This document shows positions 1 through 12,592 of a stretch of 64,000 nt of DNA, piece by piece. The notes beneath the pieces are model-generated. The model worked only from the letters and a program-made list of their open reading frames with translations. It did no database searches and was not told the origin of the DNA. The position numbers and the translations under genes were made by a program. Every line of letters begins with the position of its first letter. Positions within the stretch are counted from its first letter, which is position 1. Origin of the DNA: Polytrichum commune (taxonomy: Eukaryota; Streptophyta; Polytrichopsida; Polytrichales; Polytrichaceae); the NCBI GenBank assembly GCA_950295325.1, contig OX485803.1:51475554-51539553 (forward strand). The letters run 5' to 3'.

Positions 1-1582
1 AAGTGCGCTTGTATGGTGTGCTCCCTGAGTCCTTGTTAAGATCAGGCAACGCCCTTTTGAAGGACAAATTAGTGGATTGTCCAATGCCTGCATTTGAGCT
101 CGGACGAATCATTTGTTCGATTTTGCGGATACCTGCCCCTTCCCCATATTTTGATAGCAATTTGCTATTGGAATTAGTAGCATACTCCAGAGCCCCTTCT
201 ACCATCATGTTTCGGATGTATGCGAATGTAACGGATGCTTTGACAGCGTCTCTCGCCGCAGTCTCCAGCCATCCGACAACAGCAACGTATTTGGAACACA
301 ACTCCTAATGAGGAAATAAATTTCATTGCCTTATAGAGTGTGTTTTGTCCTAATACATGTATAGATTCAAAACATCTAGTAATATCTATTACATAGATAT
401 TATTGATCATTGGTGGTATATTTAGGGTAAAGTCAGTTATTGAATCAATGATCCAATACAATGACGTATCTATATTTAAGAATCTTTTATAGCCTTCAAC
501 ATTTGTGTGGGCCCATTCCTTAACTTCTTCTAGAATTGACATAGTAGAATTTATTAAAAGAATGTTGATATTGACATAAATGGATCCAAAAGTATTAGAT
601 ATCCATATATATGATTTTTTATGGAACTTATAGTTTGTTATTGTGTAAGGTAATTTTTCCTTATATAAGAATAGTTCAAGTATAATTGAAAATAGATATT
701 ATATTATTTTACTACTAATTTCTTCAATGGATCCTCAAATGTTATTAGTGCAACATGGTTAGAAATCGGATCCATTTAATCTAGCAAGGATTTAGAATCC
801 TATATGTGAGATACATATAAAACATGAATTATTGGTTGTTTTATCAAGGCTATAAACAAATACATGTTTGAATATCCACGATAATTCATCATCCATAAAT
901 TTGTTAGAGAATAAGTAGGATTTAAAATATTGAACCCATACAAATTAATTTTCAAGACTGATACAAGGATTTCCTTACATCTTGTGCACACCATCTTGGT
1001 GTCACTATTGATCTTCAAACATCCTCATATCTGTAAACCTTATACACTTGAAAAATCTATCAACTACCATTTGAATAGTTTCTTGTACATTAGTATTTTT
1101 AAAGGAATATAATTTAGTTCTAATGTAATAATTTTCCTAAGTCCAAGATGATGAATAATATTGGTATCTATGGTACTTACATGTGTCATTGGATTATCCA
1201 AATTATTATGTATAATTTTATGATCAATAAATTTATGAAATCTCTTGGCCTTATTACATATACATTCATAAGACCCATTGATAAACAATCATATATTATT
1301 ATTTTTTAAAACTACAACATGATTATAACAATACTTAAATATAATTGAAAATAAGCTCCAAGAAAATATCAATTTAAATAAGATCAGTATGATTTGAGAT
1401 ATGGATAAGTGTGTGAATACTTCAAAAAATAACATTTTTATGTAAATGCATTTTAGCGCTTGGCTACAATACTTGACATATATTATGCTAGATCTATTTG
1501 ATTTTTTGATAAGTGAAACAAAATTTCTTCCAAATGTATTAGGAAATGAAATTTTTTCGTCCTCTATAATCACAAAAATCAT
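1..1582 (-). pseudogene. Decayed reverse-transcriptase-like gene (rvt-like?), truncated by window edge
   Basis: On the minus strand a reading frame can be followed from about 690 down to 307. It contains FHKKSYIWISN, which resembles the RT region before motif A, then VIDITRCFESI, which fits RT motif A with its catalytic Asp. At about 305 the sense switches to another frame (ELCSKYVAVVGWLETAARDA...) that stays open to base 1, so there is a frameshift or a lost splice site. Further upstream, 1064-1288 and 1289-1582 hold more coding-like minus-strand pieces with stops between them. The motif A context is unlike LTR or LINE enzymes and reminds me of the rvt class of RT-related genes; telomerase-like RT is an alternative. 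The YxDD box would lie left of base 1 and is not seen. It is certainly broken; the family is tentative. Confidence 0.4.
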
Positions 1583-2900
1583 TAATCAACCAATAGATAC
1601 TTAACTTATAAAGTTCTTTAATTCAACCAATTTCTTCCAGCACATAAAATTATTAGAGATGATTAGAACTTAGATACTACAAATAGCATTAAGTAGCAAT
1701 GCTACTATGATATCTTTTGGATCCAGAATATTTGTTGGACTTGAATTATTAATATTATTAATTTTAGTACTATTAGTTAGAATTATTTTGATTTTAATCT
1801 AATCTAGGTTAATATAAATTTTTTTAACATTGGTTTTTATCTTTAAAACTTTTATAATAAATGCTAAATAGTAAAAATAACTACCTAAATCGATAAAAAA
1901 AAACTAAATAAATTTTAAATGTAGCACTACCTTAGTATTTTGAAATTATTAATTTGTAGACACAAAATAATATTATGCACATTATTATTCCAAGATAAAA
2001 TTCTTCTTTTAAATGAAGATTAATTAGTAGTGGATTTGGCATGATATGTACCTTCTGCGCTGCTATGATTGGACAAACTAAAATTACGACTATGTTGTGT
2101 GTATCATTGTGTGTAGAAACCATGGCCATTTCCTCCGCCTGAGAAACCACGACCATCATCTCTATTTGAATTTCTCTCATTTAGAAAATATTTCTTATGT
2201 CCTAAGGTTGGATTGGCACCATTTGCAGGTGATGCATTCAAGTTTAAATATTATTTTGTGTAAGATGAAAGAACTTGACTTGGAGAAGCAATGTGAATGA
2301 AAATAAACTTAGGTATTTTCATCAATCATTCAATCCCTCGTGCTAGTGGAACATCGTTGAGATCAACAAATATTTCTTTACTAAGATTCCCCGTGAGTTG
2401 TAGTGCTATACGGATAATTTATTTTTTCCCGAGTTAAAAAATCATTGTTACCCTATTTACAATAGGAGCAATTTAATTTATCATAGCATGAAAACTACTA
2501 GTCTTGTGGTGGTTGTGGATTGATTTGAAAATAACATCTCAAGCTTATTCATCATTATCCAGATTGCGTGGTCAAACCAAATAATGGATCTTTTGCATCC
2601 GTTGGTTATTTTTAAGCTACATAAACATCTCATGTATGGTTTGTATACATTCCAAAGCTCTAATATATGAGATTCCTGTCAATTGTAGCCAATAGGAAAA
2701 TTTTGCTTGGTATGCAGTTTCACCTTCGTAGTTGTACACTTAGAATGTTCAAACATATTGTGAATCCTTGGAGGTGGTCCACCACTCCGCGAGATCACTT
2801 TTAATTAGAATGTTAGCATTAAAAGTTAGAATTGATAGGAAATTTAGGGAAAATTAATTCATTTAGCATTTAGCTGAGAAGATGGAAGGTCAAAATGAAA
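1583..2900. other. AT-rich stretch without a supported gene
   Basis: I see no intact gene. On the minus strand around 2100-2190 a Gly-rich reading (RGFSGGGNGHGF) looks like a fragment of a coding sequence. Around 2500-2800 short open pieces are separated by stops. They may be retroelement debris, but no motif decides it. Confidence 0.3.
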
Positions 2901-2919
2901 ACTAAGTAGTGCTAGAAAA

Positions 2920-3030
2920 TAGCGAAGTAGAAAAAATATGCTAGCTAGTAAAAACAACTAGCTAAATAAATGATAGTAGATGCTAGCTAAGCAAATGGCA
3001 GTAGAAGCTAGCTAAGTAAATATTAGTTTA
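2920..3030. repeat. Short tandem repeat based on GCTAGCTAAG
   Basis: The core GCTAGCTA(A/G) recurs about every 30-45 bases at roughly 2940, 2975 and 3008, each followed by a run like TAAATGATAGTAGAT. The copies are diverged, so this is an old local duplication. Confidence 0.55.
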
Positions 3031-3759
3031 TTAATTAATGGGGGCCACATAAGACTATTGCAGGTATTTGGTGTAAGAAGACAAAATTGGCATGAAGACT
3101 TTTGAAGAAAAATTAGAAAGAGAACAAGAGGGTTACTTGTCCACTTGTCCCCTTGCCAACTCAATGGCGAAAAAATTAGAAATGTTCTAAGGTTTCCCGT
3201 CGGATCCACCTTGGCGAGAAGGTGGCAACCTCAACCGGAAAAACCCCCGAACCGAAATTTCGGGAAAATGTTTGAAAAATGAAGCCAGTGGCGGAGGGGT
3301 CCAACCATTTTTTGACAAGGTTTTAAAACCCCTCCTTCCACTTTATAGTATCAGTCTCTCTTCCTCTAATGTTTGGGCGAAGCCCTGCTTCAATGTAGTT
3401 AGGAAAAATCCTTTAGCATGCATTCTCAATGGCCTAAGACAAAGGCTTGAGAAATTCCTCTACTCTATCTCCTAGTTAGAATGTATGTTTATTAACACAA
3501 CAACAAATTTCTTCCTCTTATTTGTAGAGGTAGTTGGATTGTAGAATTGCGAATGGAGGCATTGTAGACCTCAGCTGCCAATGCCCTAAAAGCTTAGTTC
3601 ATGACCTAGAGCAAAATATTTATCATTTTTTCCTTAGAGAGATTTCCTATAGCTATCCATAGCCGTTTCCCATTTGTAATTTGCTTAAGGTAGCAATTAG
3701 TTATGAATTTTCAAGGATGGAACACAAAAACTGGGTGGTCCTTTGGATAGCGGCTGTTG

Positions 3760-4200
3760 GATCAGACCTGCTAGTCCAATAAGAATTTTAATTTTAAAAA
3801 GTTATATTTTTCCCAAATAGAACTTTTGTCTAGTTTTCCAAAATTATTTAGAACGTTTGATTTGAGTAAAAATTTGAATTAGATATGAATTGTTGAAGGT
3901 GGAATACGTAGTTGAGATTTTTTGGTTGACTGCTGCATTACAGAGAGTCTGCTGGATTCATCTTGACTTAACTTGCTAATCACATATTTTTCTTAAATAG
4001 ATATTTTTAATATATTTCCATGATTATTTAGAACGTTTGATTTGAATAAGAAATTAATTAGATACGAATTTCTAAATATGAGATACATAGTGTAAGACTT
4101 CCTGGTTGACTACTATGTTACAAGGAGTCTGCTGGATTCATATTGGCTTAACCTGCTAATGTCATATTTTTCCTAGTTAGATTTTGTTAATAGCTTTCCA
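3760..4200. repeat. Degenerate tandem repeat, unit about 180 bp
   Basis: Blocks such as GAGTCTGCTGGATTCAT, CTTAACTTGCTAAT, CATATTTTTC and ATTTAGAACGTTTGATTTGA recur in the same order with spacing near 180 bases (for example GTCTGCTGGATTCAT at about 3947 and 4127). Two full units and a partial first unit are visible. No coding potential is evident. Confidence 0.7.
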
Positions 4201-7200
4201 ATGATGTAAGGAAAGCCCAAATCTAAGTAGTAATGAATTTACTATAAATTGTTGAAGTTGTAAGTTGGACAGGTGGGTTGGACAGATCGGTTGAATTGAC
4301 CTCGCACTTCCAACCCTTATAATTTTTGCATTTTTTACCCGATTAAAGTGATTTTTAGATCGTTGGAAAGATAATTACATGCACTAAATAAATGTATTAT
4401 GCTTAGGCCTAAATTACAGTGTAAAAGAAACAATTGATATTTTATTTGTTAACTAATGTAAGCCTTACAATCAAATTTGTTACAAGGAAGGAGGCAAGGT
4501 CGACGTCCGGGCTGTGGAGCAAAGAAGGAGGTAGCGGCTCGGCCTACATCGAGCCCAATCAACCGAGGAGAATTGAGGTAAACTAACTAACCTTAGCCTT
4601 TCATTTATGGTTGGAGGGAGCGCGGCCAAGGTATGCATCCCTAAACCCACTCACCTATCTCGTAAGATCAAGTGGCTTGACCACTTGACCGCCAAGGGAA
4701 TACCCAACTCCATTGTTTTCGGGCCCTTGGTGTGTTTTGTGGTAGTAGCTTTATTTATTAGCAAGTTTCGTATGTGATAAGTCGGATTAATCACCGATAC
4801 AACCACTCTGAATGTTGTTGGTGGAAAGGTGGAATTAATGACCTGCGAATCCACTATGATGTTGTTGGCCCCATATATTGGGAGTAATGGCTCTAATTTA
4901 TGAAGATTGTGCAATAGATTAAACATACAGGTTGTCCATCACCCTAGTTCCATTAAGTTGCATTTCGTGGTCTATCCAGTGTAAATACACTTAACAATTA
5001 AAACATACAAAACAAATCATAAACCTATGTTGGCAAGACGTCCGAATTGGAAACTTAACTCAGTAGGGTGACACCACCCTTCGGACCGTTGAAGTCCGAA
5101 GGGTTTGAGATGTCACTTGACCTTCAAATGACCTACACGAGGCCTTAGAAGGTTCCGAGGTAAGGGGTGCACCAACCAGGCAAGGGGTGATGCCTAATCT
5201 ATGAATGTAATGAGGTAGGATGTGCAAACGAAATTAAGTAATTAAGAAGGAATTTGTGTGAAGGGTGGGACTTAGGCCAAGTTCCCTCGCTTAGAAAATT
5301 AAATATAACTAAGTAAAGAAATAGAAAGAGGTGAATGGTCCATCAAATCATCGTTATTCCGTTCATTGAGCTAGGGTGGTATGAATCACATCCGGTTGGT
5401 GTGTATCAGAATCATCCCAATTCACAAAGTTAGGATTGTATTGGTTTCAAGGCTGGTGCGTCTGCGCTTAGAATAGATTGTAGGTTAAGGTTATAACTAG
5501 ATATGAAATTGGTTAGTGGAGTTTAGAGCCACAATAGTAAAAACGAAGGTCCAACCTTCAGAGGTACTACAACGCATATTTAATTTTCCTAAAAAAATCT
5601 AAGTACTCACGTTATACACCTATCATCCAGGTTCGGTTTGGGCACCTGCAAGTGCAGGCCACCTTCACCGAAGGGCTTGTGTGATACTTTTAGGCTCCCT
5701 CGAAAGGGGGTGGCCCAAAAGTACCACACATATTGAGAGAAAAACAATCGGGAGAAGATCAACATGAATTTTCAAACTCCCACATTGTTGAGAATTTGTT
5801 TCTTGAAGTTATCGATGTTGGAATCTATAAATTCAACCCATGTTTTTTGCATATGTACAATAATAAATACAAGAAGATTTGAGTTTCATATTGCCCACAT
5901 TTTACGATGGTATTCGGCCACTGAGTTCGACACATATCGGAGGTTTAAATGGTAGCATAGGCCCTTCAGTGTTGACAAGATAATTCTTATCATTTTCAGT
6001 GTGATATGTTCATATATTATCACTGAAATCTTCAAGTGCGGTCATGTCGGCATGAAAAATTTGGAGCTTCATAAGTAAATGATGGGTTGGAATGTTGTGC
6101 TCATATTCGAAGTTTGAGAGTGGGGCAAGGCCGTGAATGGAGACGGACTCCAATGCATCTTCATTAGCTTATTTAAAGGCAAGTTCGAGTTTCATGGAGA
6201 GGATTTTCATGCGTATAACCTCTCTTTCATCCTCAATAAGCAGATCAGCTAGCCTTGCATGTGTTTTTTTAAAGATTTGCTACAGATTTGTCTGGGTTAA
6301 AAGTCGCAGTCACAAATATTGAGGTCCATATGATAAGATCTAATGAGTTAAAGAGGAGAGATATGCACATCTTCTTCGTCGCATTTGTTTAGTGCCGCAT
6401 TGTTCGTTTCATAAATAAACTTATGTAGGTTTGGCAGGTCAATCACACATAAAGTTGTTTAAACATCTAGAATAAGAACATGTAACAGGGGGCCATACCC
6501 CAAGGTTACCAGTCTTCCACACCAAGTAGGGCCCTTTGTTGCGTTCTATAACTTACATCCATCATAGTTTATGTAAGTATTTAGGGTTAGAAGAATGGTA
6601 AGAATTTGGAAGTGGATGCCTAACCACTAAATGATAATTTAAAGAGTTGTCATTTATCAAAGTTTGATCTTCCTCTTTTCGAAGGTTTTGTTCCTTTCTA
6701 TTCTTCATCAAGATGAAGCAAATGTGGGTGGGTGGGGTTTTTTCTTTTATCACAAGTCTATTGCCTCCCCAAACATAACATCCAATATTGTAACTTATGG
6801 GATTTTAGTGCTATGTTTTCCACCATAGTAAGTTGATTGAATTTTCAACTAGGAATATGTATGCTTATCAAAGTAATTAGATACTCCACTATGTTTCTTT
6901 GCTTTCAAATCAAAGTTTAACAACATGGGTTGTCATAAAGGCATAAAGTACTAAAATGTTATGATAACAAATATCCATCACATATGGCAACTAAGTTCAA
7001 AAATGTAGTTTAATATATGACTGCATTGTGCTCAATGATTATTGTTACAACCAAGTAATAAAGCAAAGATGTGATATGTAGACTTACATACCTCATTTGT
7101 AGGTATTCTCAATGTCTCAACTACAGTCTGGAATTTGTGTATACATCAAAATATTAATTCAAAGTAACATAATAACTTTCACAAGTGTAATATTTCAAGA

Positions 7201-7800
7201 GTGAAAGAGCATCCAAAAATGAGTAATGCACTATTGATGGTGTTGAAAATGTGAAGAGCTAGCCTCATTTGTACCCGTGACAACCCAAACATACATTTGT
7301 GTGTCAAAAGAGCGTGTGTCAAGTGTCTCCAGCTAAGCTCGGTTGCAATGCATGTCGTGAACACATTTACCTCACCTATCAAGTCCATTGAATGTTTGCA
7401 AACACTTATACTCAATGCAAAACAATGAGTATACAAACCTGCTCTTTTGCCATATTGTGTAACTTTCTTGAACAATAACAACCTTTTGTACACCAAACAC
7501 CATGCGCTTCCACACTTATCACGTATCTACTTAGCCTTATTGAACAATCTAAGCCAAGTGTTTCCTCCTCCAAGCATATAAAAAAATCTTCACATGGAAG
7601 AGTCTAGGGTTTAAGTATTGGTTTAGTAAGGTATATTGGACGCTTTAGGTCACTGAAACCCTAAATCGTGAAGCATGGTAACTTCCTTGACCATGGTTAG
7701 TTAACTCATGATTAAGTATAGTGTAATGTTCTAACTTTGGTGTAGAGCCTACTAAGTATTCCAAGCTTTGCAGGAGGTTTTAATCAAATTATCAAGAGTA
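4201..7800. other. Intergenic stretch without a supported gene; two small hairpins
   Basis: No reading frame here has recognisable motifs. Two short inverted repeats stand out: 5077-5103 (10-bp perfect stem CCCTTCGGAC, 7-nt loop) and 5678-5730 (14-bp stem TGTGTGATACTTTT with one mismatch). The minus-strand open frame at 4651-4926 has no identifiable domain. Confidence 0.4.
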
Positions 7801-9008
7801 TCACATTTTATTATTTATATAGTTGAGAGAGAGAGAGAGTTCCAAAAAATTGGGGATTTTGAGATCAACTAGGTTGCAAATTTGGCCATTATTTCAATCG
7901 GCAATGCATAGCACAATTTCACCATGTTTCTTTTTTTGGGTAAACAATAATAGACTATGATGTGAATGACAACAACTCATTGATCGATCCTTCTCTTGGT
8001 GACAATGACTTTGCCATACTTGTTACTCAAAGCTTTTTGTTACAAAACACTTAATGTTTGTATGTGTGCTTTTCTTTCATAAGTAATACTAAAGGGGAGG
8101 GGGGTGTATTGATGATGTGTACATCTATGGGTTTTCCTTCCTAAAATATTTACCAAGGGGTGTGCTACATACATACATACATACATATAATGATATTAAT
8201 ATTTTATTTTATTAGTTGAATCATTGTTGAAAGAACATCTCAATAACATATTTGGGTGTTCTATTAATATATCATATCCTTGGGTAAATATTTTAGGAAA
8301 GAAACCCATGAACAAACACGTCACCAACACTAAGTACTTTGTCACAAAACTTCAAGTAACAAGTAAGGCAAAGTCCTCCTCACCAACAATAAGCCTCAAC
8401 AATATACTTCTTTATTGCTTGTAATTTAAATTTCCTTAGAATGGATCACTACAATAAACATTGCAATTATTGTCTTAGAAAATAATGCACAATGAAAATT
8501 AAACAAATTAAGAATATCATGAGATTCAAACAAAATTCATGATACAACTAAGCCATCAAGAAACCTTCAATTGTCGATGTAGCTCCTAAAACATTTGTGT
8601 CAATTATTACAAACGTTATGAAGCACTTCCTCTTTCATAGTGCATACAATCTCTTCATATTTGTGGCTCAATTCAACTTAACAAACTTGCAATGTGTTGA
8701 ATTATTGTTGAATTTTTTTAGTCAAAAAATCTTTATTCCTTAACATGCAACTTTGAATTTCTTGAAGGTAGGAGACACTTCTACCTCCATTGCCACAATC
8801 CACCTAAATTATTATCGATAAGTAAGCTTAGGGTTTGAAGAAACAAATTCCAAAAAATCATAAAGCAAAGGTGATCAAACAACCTTCGATGGACATTGAT
8901 AAATTTTCTCGTACCTTTGCCTCGATGATTACAAAATTTACGAAATATTGCCTTCAACAGTCCAAGTGAACTGACAACATTCAATTTCAACAAAAATTCT
9001 ATGTATTG

Positions 9009-9017
9009 ACACACACA

Positions 9018-9058
<41 letters not shown>
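9009..9058. repeat. (CA)n microsatellite
   Basis: An AC/CA dinucleotide run of about 50 bases has one interruption (CAAACA) near its start. Confidence 0.97.
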
Positions 9059-9060
<2 letters not shown>

Positions 9061-9243
9061 ACTTTAAAGATTCTACCACAATTCGACAATGGGAGTAAAA
9101 ATACGTGAAGATTGTGGCAATCATTGGCGTTCACAATTTTATTTTATCAATAACTACTCCTCCCGCTCATCAAACTCTTTCATCAATAACCATATTTAAA
9201 TTTGCTCACACTGAGGAGCCCTGAGGGTAGATCTATGTCTCTG

Positions 9244-9246
<3 letters not shown>

Positions 9247-9279
<33 letters not shown>
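9247..9279. repeat. (CT)n microsatellite
   Basis: Uninterrupted CT dinucleotide run of about 32 bases. Related CT runs lie at 9993-10013 and 10912-10934. Confidence 0.97.
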
Positions 9280-9283
<4 letters not shown>

Positions 9284-10020
9284 TTTTCCATTCAGTGGCA
9301 GTGAAGAGGCAATCGAAATAGTAGTTACCTTTGCCACCTTCCAAATATGGGAAACGCAAGCCCAAACCAACCGCCACCAACCTTAGGATGCCACTTGGCA
9401 CAAGGGCACTTCCCCACCCCCTAAAAACTAACCATCCCCCCCCCCTTTAATGCACAAAAAGAGGTCCCACCTATTTACCAAGGGGTGTGATACATTAATA
9501 GAACACCCAATATATTATTTTATACTAGTTGAATCAATATTGAACTTATTATACTCTATACCAAAAAGAATGTCAACATTATATTTTATTGTTGAATAAA
9601 TGTTGAAAGAAACATCTTATATTAGACTATATAATAAAAACATTGACAACATTTTTTTTAATCACTATTGAAAGAACATCGTATTGGGCATTTTATTAAT
9701 ACAACACATCCCCTTGATAAATATTTTAGGAAAGAAAAATCCACATACAAACACGTCACCAACACTAAGTACTTTGCCACAAAAAACTTTGAGTAACAAG
9801 TAAGGCAAATCATTGTCACCAACACATGGTCGATCAAAGAGTTGTTGTTGCTCCATCATAATCTACTATTATTCACGCAAAACAAGAAAAAAAACCAAAA
9901 AAATCAAATGAGAAGATTGAGCAATGCATTGCCAATCGAAACTCTAACCAAATTTGCAACCTAGTTGACTTCAAAAACTTAGGTTTTTGAGAATCTCTCT
10001 CTCTCTCTCTCTCAACTTTG

Positions 10021-11490
10021 TTTTTACTTTGCCTTAAAAGATTTGCACTGATAGTAAAACACAACCCTAAAGGTTTACTTACCTTAGGGTTAGGTAAGCC
10101 ATACCTAACACATATCCACCATGGATATGATAAGATGCATCTATGATCAAGGATAGTTACCTTATCATGTATTAAGAGAAAGGAAACGTGAGAACATCCT
10201 TTCAAAGGGTTAAGCTGCATGAGCAATTTTACCCTAAGTAACTTATGAGATTAGAGTAAAAAAAATGTGGAAGTGTGGAAGTGTGGAAGGTGTGGCCTAA
10301 GTGTTTCATTTTTCTTTCACACAAGATGGCAAAAGAACAGGTAGAATACTCAATGGTAATTTGAGTATGTGTTGATACAAAATGTATAATCTTGCCTTGT
10401 ACGATTGTGTGACATAGATAACAATTGGGATCTGTTGCTATTCACCTTGTGTACGTTACTAACCCTCTCCTTGGATTTGGTTGGTGGCATGGGCACAGGT
10501 GAGGCAGACCCTTCACAACCTTGACAACATCACTAGGTTTTGTATTTCATCTTCTTACAAAAATAATGTATGTATAGTACTTAGGTATTCTATAGTGTTG
10601 TAGAATACTTCGTCTAAGGTGATGTAAGAGTAAACTTGTGGAGTATACACTATAAGGCTCTTTTTCAAGTTTTTGACTTTGAAAACCTTGGATATTAGAA
10701 TACTCCAGGGTTATGAACTTCCTAGACGTACACCAAGATGAATTATTAGCAAAAACATTGGAGATAGATATGCAATGATATAGCATTGAAGAATGGTCCC
10801 ACCCACCCTCCCGGGTTTTGCAAAGGAACATGGATATGTAGTGGAATGGTTTGGCCTCTTAATTAGAGGATGTATTATGAAAGGTTTATGCTTGAAAATA
10901 AGCTTAATTCTACTCTCTCTCTCTCTCTCTCTCTACAAAATATATATAATCAATTTTGGATTGTTTCATATATACATATTACTTATGTATGTACAAGATA
11001 TATGAATACATAAGCTCAAAATGGTTTTGCCTATACATATTCAAGCCATCGTAGTACACAACCTTGAGTACAACTGAAAGGGTTCATAATGATACGATAT
11101 ACCTAAAGTTGGCTACACCAATAGACTTGACAAGTACCTACAACATATACATGATAAGGTGAGGGCCGCCCATACATACAAACCCTAAAGCACTTGAGAA
11201 GTGGACCATCCAATAAGGGCATACTACTGCAAGACCTAGTACGTCTAGATTGGAGTACCCTCATTTGAAAGAAATCTAGGTGTGAGCCCAAACCTCCACC
11301 CTTATATGCGTTAGTGTCCAGGTGAAGGCTCTAAGCTCACATGTCTTTAAATCAATTCCTCTCCACCAACCAAGTATTCTAATGCACCCTTGAATGGGGT
11401 TAGTGTGCCAACACGCTTTATCATAAAAAGAGAGCAATACAATAGCATTTACGAATGCCTTTGATCAAATTACTACTTACTAAACTACAC
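10021..11490. other. Gene-free stretch
   Basis: It contains only short open frames without recognisable domains, plus a (CT)n run at 10912-10934. I see nothing else supportable. Confidence 0.4.
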
Positions 11491-11499
11491 ACCTCACTA

Positions 11500-12590
11500 A
11501 CCCTCCTACCCTCTCAACCCTTGCGGCCATAGTTCTGTTCCCCCTTCCCGCACACTGCGCACATGCTCGGTTAATTTCACCAGGAACTGTCCATTAGCTT
11601 CGTCTACCTTTGGCAACTGCCTTGCTCACACTCTGTCTTGGCATCGAGAGCATTCCCCCTTGACGACCAGCAGTCATCCACAGTCAGCCCCTCCTGAGTC
11701 GCATCAAGTCCAACCAAAGTTGTTGGCTTCCCCAGCACCACACCAGTGTGAATCCCGAATACCACATCACTGCATTCTTTCCTCCTTGCAACCACTGCGG
11801 TTCCAACATCAGCAAAACACGATTAAACCTCTTTCCCCTGTTTCCAATCTGGACTTCGAAATGCTCTGCCTGATGGCTCAATTCTGGAGGCGTAGCCTCC
11901 ACCCTTCACACAACTGCGAGAATCCATTGCGGCAGCCTCTGGAGGACTGCGGCAGAATGAAATTCACGCCTTATACCACAAAATCTCATCTCCCCCCTAA
12001 CTACCTGTTCACCACTTTCTTTTTTCCTTTTGATGTTGCCGGTCGTCTTCAACAGCCTGTCTGTCTGTGGACTCACAGCTCATGAGGGCCAACGACCACA
12101 ACCTTCCATCCGATTCGAACCCCCAGTCCTCCCCCTTTCAAGCTTGCATCACCAAGTATGGTAGTAGGGACCAACCTCCATCCTTACCTTTCCGATGAAA
12201 TGCGGCCTGGTCTAATGCTGCCTCAGCAACCGCGGCAGAAGCAGAGACCAACTCTTATGCAGCTGGTTCAATCCCACTCGGTGAATGCCTTGAAGCCCAA
12301 AACCTCGAAATCTAGCAGCGGCCCTTAGCTCCCAACCTCAAGCTCCTTGCTTCGGACAGAGCTTTCGAGCTCTGCCCCGCACCCTGGTTTTCATGGCCGC
12401 TCCTCTCCTAGTGTCCCACCGAGAGAGAGAATGAGGAACCGCCTCCAGGGCTTCCTCGGACCCCTTTGGAGCCGCATTTGCCTTTCTGCTCATTCCCTTA
12501 TCCCCACAGGTGGCATTCTCAACCGAAAGTCAACCCTAACTAAAACTCCTTGGTCCCTAAGCATGGATTGGGCCCTCAGTCACTTACTCT
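11500..12590. other. GC-richer, pyrimidine-rich island of unknown nature
   Basis: This kilobase is clearly richer in G+C than its surroundings and the plus strand is strongly C/T-biased. Several overlapping frames are open (11660-12085 plus, 11684-11902 minus, 12347-12592 plus), which is expected from composition alone. No signal peptide, domain or conserved motif is evident in any of them. It could be a diverged exon cluster, a promoter/CpG-like island or old inserted DNA. Confidence 0.35.
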
Positions 12591-12592
12591 AA

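Larger units (their letters stand above)
7821..10020. repeat. Diverged inverted-repeat complex (arms 7821-7935 and 9885-10020) with inner direct repeats
   Basis: The left arm (GTTGAGAGAGAGAG..., CAACTAGGTTGCAAATTTGG, CGGCAATGCAT) reappears in reverse complement near 9885-10020. Inside, 8143-8400 and 9469-9830 are direct copies sharing ACCAAGGGGTGTG, TAAATATTTTAGGAAAGAAA and ACACGTCACCAACACTAAG. Weaker inverted similarity (CTTCCACACTT / AAGTGTGGAAG) reaches from about 7505 to 10290, so the original element may be about 2.8 kb. It may be an old transposon with nested duplication; no transposase frame is visible. Confidence 0.55.
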
